From: Coptodactyla brooksi
Taxonomy: Eukaryota > Arthropoda > Insecta > Coleoptera > Scarabaeidae
Direction: 5' to 3'
Length of the DNA stretch: 25,816 nucleotides
Assembly (NCBI GenBank): GCA_033557675.1
Contig: JAWQRM010000241.1
Location: 1-25,816 of the forward strand
Shown: positions 1-9,438 of the stretch, one piece after another
Numbering within the stretch: the stretch's first letter is position 1
How the letters are laid out: every line of letters starts with the position of its first letter
Position numbers and translations under genes: made by a program
The notes under the pieces: generated by a model
Database searches by the model: none
What the model was told of the DNA's origin: nothing
The model's input: only the letters and a program-made list of their open reading frames with translations

Positions 1-1960
1 GAGCTCCTCAAAACAGCCCCCGCCGCACAGCAAGCAGCACTCGCCGGTGCCGCGGTCCAACCTGAGGGTGGTCATCCCGACGCCGCTCGGGCCGACCCTC
101 GCTTCCGACGAGGTCTCGTACGGAGAAGTAAGTGTCACTCTTTGTCGACGTGTAGAGTTTGTAACGTCACCGTTCTAAAAGTTGGATTTGAGCATGACAA
201 AGTAGTTAAATGTGGTGTTACGTTATTGTTAGAGGTCGTATTGAGAGCTTGGTTACGTCTATAACCTCAAGCGTACGTCGAGGAAACTTAAACGCGACAT
301 TTTTTTAATGATTAGTTAAGTTAAAACAAACCACTACACCAAGAAAGATGAAAGACTAACTACTAAGCGACTTGTAAAGCTATATATACTAAAAACGCGA
401 CGCTGAATAGTTTCCTTACCTTATCCCCAATCCCCAAGGATGGAGATTCAGATCTCTACCTTTTACATGCATTAGCCCTCTGTCTTTATTAAGTCTATTC
501 CTACATTTAGTGATTTCTAAACTTTCAAATGCATCCGAGATCTTTTTGTTGGGTATATTTCTAAGTAGTTTTACGTTTTCTCCACTTATCCTATGGTAGC
601 TGTTGAAAGCATGTTTGGTTTTTGTTTTCCATACTTTAAGTGAGCTATGTGCTCTTTGAACCTAGTTTTGACCGACCTTCTAGTTTGTCCAACATACTTT
701 TTATCACAATCATTACAGCTAACGTATCTATTTTGTATATATGATTTCCCAACAATGTTTTCAACGCATTTTTAAACTGAAAAACCAATTTCATGCCTGT
801 GTTATTGAAAATCTTCGAATACAAACATTCCTTGTATCTCTGATGATGAATTAACTTATCTACTACATCCTTTTCATATCCGTTAATAAACGTTCCTTAT
901 GTAATTCGAATGGAAAATTAACCAAACGATGAACTGGAAAATCCAAACTAGTCATTTTTTATTGAACACAGTAAGAGAAATCGGCAGGAAATTTTAATCT
1001 ACCATTATTACTGAGCAGTGCAATGTTTTGTTTTCTATCTCTTAAGTGAATTTAATAATGGGGAACCTTGAGTTTAATTTATCACAAAAAGAATCAACAT
1101 TAGCCTTTTTTTTATACCAAAGATCACGAAAATGTCATCGATGTACCTATTGCTGCGTCATAAATATTCCTAAGTAACTTAGTCATTCAAGCTGTTCAAC
1201 CTCGGTAATTTCTGATGATTATACGATGCTAACTTGGTTAGCAAAATGCGCGTCCAGCATCCTTTTTCCTACTTTGGTGTAGTGGTGATAATTTGTTTTA
1301 ACCTTGTTACGCAGCCACAGGTTCGAAACCCTCAACTTTATCGATTAATTAATGAATCTTCGTATAATCTCCCGATACGACCAAAAAGACGAACGATAAC
1401 GTGTCACTGAACAGACGTTACGTGAGCTGTAGTATCTCTTACAGCATAATCGCTCACAGCAGTCATTGAACACACCTGTGGTGGCATTGCAGACACCCGG
1501 ACTGTCGAGCTACCCCAGCGCTCTGACAACGTTCGGAGGCAGCGAATTTATCGGCTCGGATATGAGCCTGACCTCCTCGATCCCGTGGAACACGCACCCG
1601 ATCCCGACGTCCCTGGCACACAGCAACGCACTACCGCACTTGTCCGTCTCCAGCAGCACGCCGCCGCCGGCGTCCTCGCCGCTCCCGATGAACATTAAGA
1701 GCGAGCCGGTGTCGCCGCCACGGGACCACCACCATCACATCGGCGGCGGGGGGATTCATCACGCCCACGTGCACAGTTTGAACCTGTCGCACGGCGGTCA
1801 CCACACGAGGCCGAACTCGGCGGGGCAGATGACCCCGGCCGCGGGGAGCGTCACCCCGACGAACATGCCGTCTCCGCCGGGGCCGCCGAGCGGGAGCGAC
1901 TACGACAACGGGCCGCCGATGCTAAAGAGGTCCCGCATAGCGGACGGCTGGCCGTCGTAG
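1..1960 (+). CDS. Mef2: Mef2, C-terminal part (5' end outside the window)
   Basis: This is the C-terminal part of the MADS-box factor MEF2, a nuclear DNA-binding activator of muscle and other differentiation genes. The MADS/MEF2 domains lie upstream of the window. Exon A (1-127, codons from base 2) encodes a Ser/Pro-rich stretch with the conserved block SNLRVVIPTPLGP and ends at a GTAAGT donor at 128. Exon B starts at 1460 or 1463 and ends at TAG 1958-1960; both starts keep frame. Exon B opens with QSLNTPVVALQTP, which resembles the same block in vertebrate MEF2. It also carries IKSEPVSPPRD, a phosphorylation-dependent sumoylation motif (Lys codon 1697, Ser codon 1712). The middle is His/Gly-rich and the protein ends KRSRIADGWPS, a typical MEF2 tail. 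About 208 residues are visible. Exon B has high GC at third positions, unlike its AT-rich surroundings. Identification rests on recalled family motifs. Confidence 0.93.
128..1459 (+). other. Mef2 intron between the last two coding exons
   Basis: A GTAAGT donor at 128 and a tandem CAGCAG acceptor at 1457-1462 bound this intron of about 1.33 kb. Most of its middle (about 430-1165) is a decayed Penelope-like element in antisense orientation. I see nothing else identifiable at 128-420 or 1170-1450. Confidence 0.85.
430..1165 (-). mobile_element. Penelope-like retroelement remnant (RT palm to GIY-YIG endonuclease)
   Basis: Read on the minus strand, 1148-1119 translates as RYIDDIFVIF, the catalytic Y-x-D-D box of a Penelope-like reverse transcriptase. 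About 200 bp later comes a NNGRLKFP-like stretch and then PVHRLVNFPFELH, matching the RT-to-endonuclease linker of these elements. At about 735-600 the frame reads RYVSCNDCDKKYVGQTRRS, the CxxC...YVGQT core typical of their GIY-YIG endonuclease. It then continues KTRFKEHIAHLKYG. Frame shifts and stop codons interrupt the frame (for example after the endonuclease core near 590), so the copy is dead. The RT N-terminus is missing. It sits antisense inside a Mef2 intron. Confidence 0.85.
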
Positions 1961-2827
1961 ACGGGCACGTCGCGGGACGCTAGTGCCATAGTGATTAGAT
2001 GAGTTGATTTTTTCCAAAACACACGTTTCTTTTTGCCAATGTTGTCATCTATGTGATAAACTGTTAAGAGAAAAAAAACCATTACGAGTTTGGATATTTT
2101 GATGAGAAAAGATGAAAAATGTTTAAAAAAAAGTAAAACATAAAAATTTGTTATCGTCCGCATCGGCGAGGGTACGGACGCTATTTTCTATATAGGATGA
2201 AAAAAATTATATCGAGTCAATGAGTTTTGTTTTAGTTTTTCGATTACGTATACGTATATAAATATATAGAAATACCTATATGTCTACATATTTATATACA
2301 GATAAAAATGAGAGAGTGAGAGGAGTGTGAGGGTTTTTTTTTTTTTTAAGTGGTGCGGTGAGTCGGACGTACATTTCTTTGCGTTGACGTCACTTGTGTT
2401 TGCGATCCGCGTACAGTGGTTCCAGTTATCTGAGAGATATATAAAAAAAAAAAAAAGATCGGACCGCCGCCGAGTTCTTACTTCACCTTAAAACGAACTT
2501 GATTATATAGTGCCATTATTTTTCTTGTAATTATTAGTGTCTTTTTTTATAAATGTTTTTAGATGACTAGTATATTATTTATAATGTACACTTGTTAATT
2601 TAGCCTGGATGCAGTCACTAACAAAACAATACGATACAAAAAAACAAAAGAGAAACGTCACATCGCGAGGACGGATAATTATGTACAACGTGAAGATACA
2701 ATACGATGACGGAAATGACACGATATATATGTTATTAATTAATTATTAATCGAAAGAGATTTTATGGGCCCCGAGGACTAGTTTATGGGTTCTCGCGTTT
2801 GTTATTACGTAATGTACTGGTGCTTTT

Positions 2828-2849
2828 CCCCCACCCTCCCCCCCACCCC
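2828..2849 (-). other. G-quadruplex motif on the minus strand
   Basis: Runs of 5, 3, 7 and 4 cytosines are separated by single bases (A, T, A). The minus strand therefore carries four G-runs with 1-nt loops, a strong intramolecular G4 pattern. In the sense transcript it would be a poly(C) element of the kind bound by PCBP/hnRNP K proteins. Confidence 0.6.
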
Positions 2850-3799
2850 ACCAATTGCCGGATCGAATGTACTCTGTCCATTGGCTGTCGTGTGGTCCGC
2901 ACCCCGCGGATCCGCGTTGAATGTACTGCTTCCCCCACGGAACCTAGAGTGTTCATTGTTGTAGCCTTTTCAATTTGTTTGTGATTTTCAGAGTACGATG
3001 ATATATACATATTATATCTATTCTGTATATTGACCTACACAAATGATGAAACAAAAACAAATGATGATATATATGATGAGATGATACGATTATACATTAT
3101 ATTATATATATATACATATATATTTTATCTACTGTTGTGTGCACAAACCTTGCACATAGATTTAAAGTTTACGGATTACTAAAGCCCCGGCCGGAATAAA
3201 AAAAAAACCATCCGATCGTGTAGCTGCGGATGAACCCTATCTCCACTGACTATTGTAGGATTGCCTTAATCACAGTGCCTGACAATATATGTGTACGTAT
3301 CTATTTGTGTATGTACTATACCGTCGATGGTCGATGTCTTTTAGTCATCGTCAATGTCCGAAAGATAAATAGGTAAATAAATTTAAAGATATTTAATGAA
3401 AACAACAAAAAAAAAACAAACCCGCTGCGGTACGACTCGTCAACTCTTCACAGGGTATTATGCCGTGTACACCTTTAATCCGCAATCCGTGCGAATTCGG
3501 ATCGACGACGAGAACTTTTTATCTTCTTTCTTATTCGATCTGTTTTGCTCAACAAGTAAATTTTGTTACAGTCTTATTACCGACGTCGCACGGATTACTC
3601 CACTCCGTTTGTACGAAAAGTACGATCCATACCGCTGCTTGTGCCTTCTTGTCTGACCCGATACCTTTCAGTTCCCGATCTGGCTTCCGTGTCACTGCAC
3701 TCTTAAATGTGTCTTCTCTATGTTATCGGTAAGCCGTTACTGTTTAGTCCCCCCGCCCCCCAACCGTTAATCGTCTCATATCGAGAAGTCAATTGACAC

Positions 3800-3822
3800 A
3801 TACACACACACACACACACACG
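3800..3822. repeat. (CA)n microsatellite
   Basis: A run of about ten CA dinucleotides lies in the Mef2 3' tract. Other simple repeats in the window are (TA)n at about 4038-4055, 20590-20608, 23195-23210 and 23340-23357, and (TCCG)n at about 11831-11850. Confidence 0.8.
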
Positions 3823-4183
3823 TCGAGTTTAGTTAGTTTCCCCTACGTTTTAGCCGATTACGTTTGAACGCCTCTTTTTTTTTAATTGGACGAAATACCC
3901 GGCTACACTTCTTTGTACATATTAATGTGTTATTGTAGCAATTGTCACGCGTTCGTTCTCTTTTTGATTTACCGCGTCGGTCCCCTGCTCTTTTAATAAT
4001 ATCGTATACTTATTACGCATTCAAAAGTTTTTGTTTTTATATATATATATATATACAAATTTCGATTCGTATCCTATCCCCGACATATACATATATTGCG
4101 TCCATTTGATTTGGGCATTTTTTTTTCAATCATGTGCAATATTAATCTGAAGATTATTTATCTATGATGTATTAAATTTAAAC

Positions 4184-4770
4184 CAAATAAAATTGTTTGT
4201 TACAAACTGACGTTTTATTTACGTTAGTACCACCTGTCGAGCATCTTCTGCTTTGCTTTAGCATCTTTGTGTTTTTGTTCTTTTTGTTTTTTTATTTCTT
4301 TACTGTTGCACAGTGCCCTTGTCCGTTAAGTTTCACCCTTTCCTTTCGATGTCTAGTTGTAGTGACGCTTGCGCTAGTAAGACCACCCGGTGTTGTAAAG
4401 AAAGAAGAAACGCAGCTACACTATTGTACATAGGAAAAATATACATATACATATAGTTTTCTCGTTAGTCGTTCGTACCTTCCTCGTTCTTCTGGTATCT
4501 TTTGCTAAGGAACGCGACTCGTTTAGCAAGAAGAAAAAGGAGACTTTAATTATATGTATTTCGTTTTATTCAGAGGAATAAATGTCCCCCTTAATACTGC
4601 GTCCGAAAAATACGTCGTGTCCTCCGGGCATTTTATTAAATAATGTGCAATATCGATATGAAGATTATTTATCTTAATGTATTAAATTTAAACCAAATAA
4701 AACTGTTTGTTATAATATCATTTACTTCTTTTCTTTTATTATTATTTTTTTTTATTAACTATTCCTTTTA
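4184..4770. repeat. Tandem duplication copy 1 (Mef2 tail unit)
   Basis: This segment begins at an AATAAA and contains the block CACCTGTCGAGCATCTTC. Further blocks read TTGCACAGTGCCCTTG and GAAACGCAGCTACACTATTG. It ends with a second AATAAA block and a T-rich stretch. The same blocks recur in the same order and orientation at 4943-5350. Copy 1 is about 170 bp longer because it holds extra sequence near 4360-4380 and 4440-4610. Confidence 0.85.
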
Positions 4771-4800
4771 TTATTAGTTCGTTTAAATAATAGTTTGAGT

Positions 4801-4942
4801 AAGTATCGATCCTGAAACGGAGAAGACTCTTCGAACAAAGAAAAAAAAAACAATTTCTAATGTTTCCATTCCGCGACAATTTCCAATCCGCTTTATGTTC
4901 CATAATGACGACGGTACGTTACGTTGAATGTGACGAATTGAT
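4801..4942 (+). pseudogene. Broken copy of the imd 5' end
   Basis: Bases 4801-4857 match 7674-7731, including TTCGAACAAAG followed by an A run. Bases 4884-4942 match 7794-7852, including the imd initiator ATG (here 4905). The copy encodes MTTVRYVECDEL and then runs into the duplicated Mef2-tail unit, stopping 26 codons after the ATG. About 36 bp of unrelated or deleted sequence separates the two matching blocks. No RHIM or death domain is present, so no adaptor function is possible. Confidence 0.88.
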
Positions 4943-5350
4943 AAATAAAATTATTTGTGATAAACTGATGTTTTATTTGTGTTAATACCACCTGTCGAGC
5001 ATCTTCTGCTTTGCTTTAACGTCTTTATTTTTTTTTGTCTTTACTGTTGCACAGTGCCCTTGCCCGTTAAGTTTCACCCTTTCCTTTCGATGTCTATTTG
5101 TTCCTTGTTCTGTGTTGTAAGAAAAGAAGAAACGCAGCTACACTATTGTACGTAGGAAAAATGTACCTATAGAAGGAGACTTTAATTATATGTGTTACGT
5201 GTCCTCCGAGCATTTTATTAAATAATATGCAATATTGATATGAAGATTACTTATCTTAATGTATTAAATGTAAACCAAATAAAACTGTTCGTTACGTCAT
5301 TTACTTCTTTTCTTTAATTTTTTCTCTATCAACTATTCCTGTTACTATTA
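4943..5350. repeat. Tandem duplication copy 2 (Mef2 tail unit)
   Basis: This is the second, shorter copy of the unit at 4184-4770, on the same strand, with many substitutions and internal deletions. It follows directly on the broken imd fragment at 4801-4942. The AATAAA-bearing block of about 55 bp therefore occurs three times in all, at about 4149-4203, 4660-4714 and 5243-5297. Confidence 0.85.
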
Positions 5351-6110
5351 CAGGTAACCCTTGGTTTACGCTGAGGTATTAAAATAAATGTTATGTCAGA
5401 TAAAAGACGTGAACTAAAGAAAAATTGTTATCATTATGGGTGGATGACGCAAATCAATGAAATATTCTCTTAACTCGAACTATTATAACTGAATAACTGT
5501 TATAACTGATAAAGCAAAATCAATTTTTAATAATCTTGATTGCTCTGCTGCAGGTAGATAGAGAACTTTTGCTGAGCAAATGTTGCAGAAGCTTTGAAAG
5601 GAAAATAATTTACCAACTAAGGCACCAATATCCAAAACAATATGTCATTCGCAACCAGCGGACGAGGGAGCCGTTGCAACTTTTGCAAGCTTATTATCTT
5701 CGCTTAAAAGCTTTGTCACCTTTATGAAAATGATGAGCCTTCAGACAAAACAATCAAAGGAGAATTTAAATTAAGACATTAGCAGGCTTTCGGGTAATGT
5801 AGCATTTGATGGTGTCAGCAATCAGAGGAGGACGAGGAAGCAAGCGAAGAAGAAACTAGAACAGTTATGAAAACGGTTGAAAGCATATCCTTTCAACCAC
5901 GGAAAATTTGACGGACGAACTTTGTAAATTAGACAATGATTAGGAGCGAAATACAAATGTAAAAAGAAGTATCATCACATCCATTCGACCATATTCCAAA
6001 ATTATTAATGAAAGAAAGGAGAAATAGAAACAATTCAAGCTGGATACTTTTACAAAACTAGAAGATGTACATCGTACATAACTTTCTCTTACCTTGCCCC
6101 TGGTTTAAAT
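5351..6110. other. Intergenic, possible degraded coding DNA
   Basis: The stretch at 5535-6000 has a less AT-rich, coding-like texture, including an acidic run (SEEDEEASEEE) in one frame at about 5817-5850. Stops break every frame. I do not recognise a family; an old transposon or a dead gene is possible. Confidence 0.3.
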
Positions 6111-6119
6111 ATAGAAAGA

Positions 6120-6570
6120 AATTTTCATTCGTACCTGTCATCTTTTTCCAAAAATGTGTAATAACGGTGCAATTTAGAACTGATTTATAATAATTAAAGT
6201 GGCCCTCAAGTCTTATAAGGACTACTCTTATAAGGAATTTAAAAATCTGAAGTTGGATATTTTTTAGAATAAACCGAACACCCTGAATATTCGAAAACTT
6301 TTTTATATTGTGGAAAGTTCGATGTGATGCAACTTTTATTTGAAACATTTTTATCCAAAAAGTGCAATAACAGTTCTATGAAAAATTTTACATTCACAGC
6401 TGTCATGTTTTTTAAAAAATACGAAATAATGCCCAATCGGTGTAATTTGAAGCTAAGGTATAATAATTAAAGTAGACCTTAAATCTCATAAGGACTTCAA
6501 AAATGTAATAATATACGGAGTGTTTCATTTAAAAATCTTAAGTTGGATAGTTTTTAGAATAAACATTTTT
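6120..6570. repeat. Degenerate duplicated repeat of about 260-280 bp spacing
   Basis: Blocks near 6129-6270 recur near 6391-6560 with the order preserved: a CTGTCAT block, then TATAATAATTAAAGT, then TTATAAGGACT or CATAAGGACT, then AGTTGGATA and TTTTTAGAATAAAC. An ACGGAGTGTTTCATTT motif at 6515-6530 and a reverse-oriented CAGGGTGTTC at 6278-6287 resemble the ends of dispersed repeats common in insect genomes. No transposase is visible. Confidence 0.55.
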
Positions 6571-7600
6571 TTCTAAAGAGAGCAATATCCGAGATTAAGA
6601 ACGAAACACCTCTCTTGCCTTATAGTTTTTACTTTTGCCTTATACTATCCTTATAGTTTTTTACTCACAATTTTATGTTGATTACAAAAATATATATTGT
6701 TACAAAAAGTTGTAGAAAAAAAAATTCTTATTTTAAGTACCATGTGTACAATTTTTATAAAATCCTTATTGTGACCAGATTACATAATAATGAGCTTGTA
6801 TGTAGAGTATTGTTTTGCTCAGTCTAACGTGGCGATCTAAAAACGATACACCAAAAATACCATAGATAAGCTACAAAAATCCTAATTCGTCAAGATCCAT
6901 CAAAATCTCGACATCGATTCTTTTTGCGAATGCAATGCTTTGTCTTAAGAGAAAGTAAAAAGAGCTTTTCGTGCTAGCTTTCAGATGGCGCGAATTCGAC
7001 ATGCGCAATCGTAAGCTCGCTAATATTTGAGGTATTATTTCATACCGTTTGTGATGTGAATTTTATTACATATCATAATTTTGCGTAGTCTTCTTCAGAA
7101 ATCTGGAAAACACAACTTTTAATTAAGGTTACACAGTACCTATTAAAGTAACCAATGTGTTAACTGAAGTTCCGCAATCTATGATATAGATAATTGTGCC
7201 ATCCAAACAATCGCAGTCAAAAAGTGTTAGATAATTCAAACTATGCTTTGAAATACAAAATATATTGTAAATATTTTAGGTTTTTATTAATCATTTATAA
7301 TTTTGCCATAAGAACAGTGTTTAACAATAAAACAACAAACGACGTGGTTACTTTTTTTTTATTTACAATCGGATTGTACACACCTTGTCTAGTTTAATAC
7401 TATACAGTTTAAATCGAAAAATCATTTACAGTTGTATAAAAATAACAATAATAAAAGGTTGTTATTGAATGTAAGTATAATTCATTTCTCATATGCATTA
7501 ATAAAAATATTTCTTGAATAAAAAAAAATAAAAGCAAAATAAAAGAACGATTATAATAAAATAATCGCTGAAAAGCACTGAATTGCTTTTCCTTAGGAGA
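6571..7600. other. Intergenic tract upstream of imd
   Basis: AT-rich sequence with no supported gene. The frame at 7194-7397 translates to low-complexity residues with no family resemblance. I looked for NF-kappaB-type (GGGRNYYYYY) sites close to imd and saw no convincing one. Confidence 0.5.
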
Positions 7601-7812
7601 AAGTCAAAATCACTATGTTTCAGTTTTCGCATAAAATATGTTAATAGAATACAATTTAAGATTTGCAAGCAAGTACCGATTCTGAAACAGAGATGGCGCT
7701 TCGAACAAAGAAAAAAAAAACAATTGGTAATCCGGATAACCCAAGTATTGCCAGATTGTGGCGAAAAGTTGACAGTGTCCGCGTTTTTGTTTATTCCGCT
7801 TTATGTTCCACG

Positions 7813-8498
7813 ATGACGACGGTACGTAACGTCGAATGTGACGAATTGACAACTGACGCCAGACCGAGCGAATCGAAGGCAGGGAAGGACGAGGTTAACA
7901 AGACGAAACAATCCGAAAGCGACGAGCCTGAAGATGCCATACCCGCGAGTTATAAAGTGAATAGCAATAAGAGGAAACTGAAAACGAAAAAAGTGAATAA
8001 CGGCCGTAAGTCCTAACCTCGAAAAATTAGTTAACCTCAATTTTGGTAAGTGTCATTCGACGTTTTACAGCGATAGCGAATATAATTAACATAGCGAATT
8101 GCAACGGAGTCCAAATCGGTAAGAGCGTGACGTATAACATTCAACGGAAAGAATCTAGGGACGAAGCGGAAAAGAAGCAATACCAAAAAACGGAAACCGT
8201 ATTAAAGCTCCTCGATTGTAAAGAACGCGTTACGGAGGACGATATTATGTTCGTTTCTACTCACGTCGGGGAGGGTTGGAGGGATATCGGACGGAAATTG
8301 AAATATTCCGAAGGTCAAATATACCAATTCGAAGAAACTCACAGAATAAAAGGCATTAAAGAGGTCGTTTATCAAATGCTGTTAGATTGGATCCAAAACG
8401 AAGCCGAATCGGCCACGTTGGGAAAGTTAAATACTATTTTATGGGAAACCCAGCAAAAAGAAGTCGTACAGCTGCTATCCTCAAAAATAACTTTGTAA
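7813..8498 (+). CDS. imd: Immune deficiency (Imd) death-domain adaptor
   Basis: Imd is the cytoplasmic adaptor linking peptidoglycan receptors (PGRP-LC/LE) to FADD-Dredd and TAK1 in the antibacterial NF-kappaB (Relish) pathway. Exon 1 is 7813-8005 and exon 2 is 8071-8498. The 65-bp intron is GTAAGT..TTTTACAG and the split codon restores frame, giving 206 residues. N-terminal TTD15|A16RPS fits a Dredd-type caspase site that exposes an IAP-binding motif beginning with Ala. Residues 78-88 (VQIGKSVTYNI) match the RHIM core (I/V)Q(I/L/V)G. Residues about 105-205 form a death domain, with GWRDIGRKL and YQMLLDWIQ helices. ATG 7813 was chosen because it is kept in the duplicated fragment at 4905. An in-frame ATG at 7693 would add 40 residues but is not conserved there. 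The gene is short compared with fly Imd (about 270 residues). A poly(A) signal lies at 8602-8607. Confidence 0.85.
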
Positions 8499-8601
8499 AT
8501 AACCCGAACTTGTGATAAAAAATTTTTATAGACGTTTACAATTTATTTTATATCGGTATCGAGAGTATATACTATGTGTAATATAACAATATGTAAAATA
8601 T

Positions 8602-8607
8602 ATTAAA
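8602..8607 (+). terminator. imd poly(A) signal
   Basis: ATTAAA lies about 105 bp after the imd stop codon and is followed within 30 bp by a T/GT-rich stretch, as expected for cleavage and polyadenylation. It is the first plausible signal after the stop. Confidence 0.5.
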
Positions 8608-9047
8608 TGAACTAACAATTTACCACATTTGTTTTATTTTTTTTTAATGTGTCAAACGTCATTATTGCCATGTGGACGTCATTGCAATGACAGTTGTTCA
8701 CCTTCCACGCCACCTGTTGAATAATAGCTTAAATAATGCGAAATCAGACGTTTTGACATGTTGATAAAACAGAAAACAGATAAATTCATTTATCGATTGA
8801 ATACACAAGCGTCATTTTTTGGTACTAATTAAGTTACATAATTTTAATTCGAATAACAAAGAATAAAAATGTAATAAGCCTTAATGGGAGATCAGATGTT
8901 TCGACAGGTTGATGAAACAGCCATTTAAACGTTTACGAAGGAAAATAAAATAGATTTTGACAAGTACCTCATACATTATCCACTCGTATTCTCTAAATAA
9001 ATCCCTTTTTTTTAATTGATCACGTCGTTATCATTTGATAGGTTATG

Positions 9048-9065
9048 TGGACGTCATTTAAATGA
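9048..9065. promoter_or_regulatory. CRE-like palindrome in the satellite unit
   Basis: CGTCATTTAAATGACG is a perfect 16-base palindrome preceded by GA, which makes a GACGTCA CRE/ATF-like half. Related near-palindromes occur in the other units at about 8680 (GTCATTGCAATGAC) and 9398 (CGTCATTGAAATGACG). Binding is inferred only. Confidence 0.35.
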
Positions 9066-9081
9066 CGGCCGTTAAGGTTGC

Positions 9082-9090
9082 GCGCCACCT
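9082..9090 (-). promoter_or_regulatory. CTCF-like core motif, satellite unit 1
   Basis: The minus strand reads AGGTGGCGC, the core reported for Drosophila CTCF. The same nonamer recurs at 9430-9438, and a one-mismatch version lies at about 8707-8715 in the divergent unit. Function is inferred from motif match only. Confidence 0.35.
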
Positions 9091-9429
9091 AGTGAACGAT
9101 AGCTTAGTAAATCTGGGCGTCGCCAATTAAATTAATTTAGGGCCACAAATTATGCCGTTAATAGCATTTTTCTCAGACTAAGTTACGTAAATTTAATTCC
9201 AATAACAAAGGATAAAAATGTAATAAGCCTTAAGGGGAGATCAGATGTTTTGACAGGTTGATAAAACAGCCATTTAAACGTTTTCGAAGGAAAATAAAAT
9301 AGATTTTGACAAGTACCTCATAGATTATCCACTCGTATTCTCTAAATAAATCCCTTTTTTTAATCGATCACGTCGTTATCATTTGATAGGTTATGTGGAC
9401 GTCATTGAAATGACGGTCGTTAAGTTTGC

Positions 9430-9438
9430 GCGCCACCT
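9430..9438 (-). promoter_or_regulatory. CTCF-like core motif, satellite unit 2
   Basis: This is an identical AGGTGGCGC on the minus strand, 348 bp from the first site and so in satellite register. Confidence 0.35.

Larger units (their letters stand above)
1961..4200 (+). other. Mef2 3' UTR (inferred)
   Basis: No coding frame is supported here. The tract is AT-rich, with microsatellites and poly(A) signals. AATAAA-type hexamers occur near 3195, 3376 and 4186, and the last is followed by a GT-rich stretch. Two UGUANAUA Pumilio-type sites (TGTACATA near 3915 and 4425) and a C-rich block at 2828-2849 are visible. A long 3' UTR is usual for insect Mef2, but the true end needs transcript data. Short frames at 2799-2984, 3396-3732 and 4197-4433 have low-complexity translations and no recognisable domain. 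Confidence 0.55.

Noticed and set aside
1510..1695. Minus-strand open frame inside the last Mef2 exon
   Set aside because: It is the antisense shadow of a strongly supported coding exon with high GC at third positions.
7194..7397. Frame of 67 codons upstream of imd
   Set aside because: AT-driven composition (Tyr, Asn, Phe, Lys), no domain and no splice or promoter context.
7693..7812. Upstream in-frame start for imd at 7693
   Set aside because: Not preserved in the duplicated fragment, where the ATG is changed while the 7813 ATG is kept, and the extra 40 residues show no family resemblance. It remains possible.
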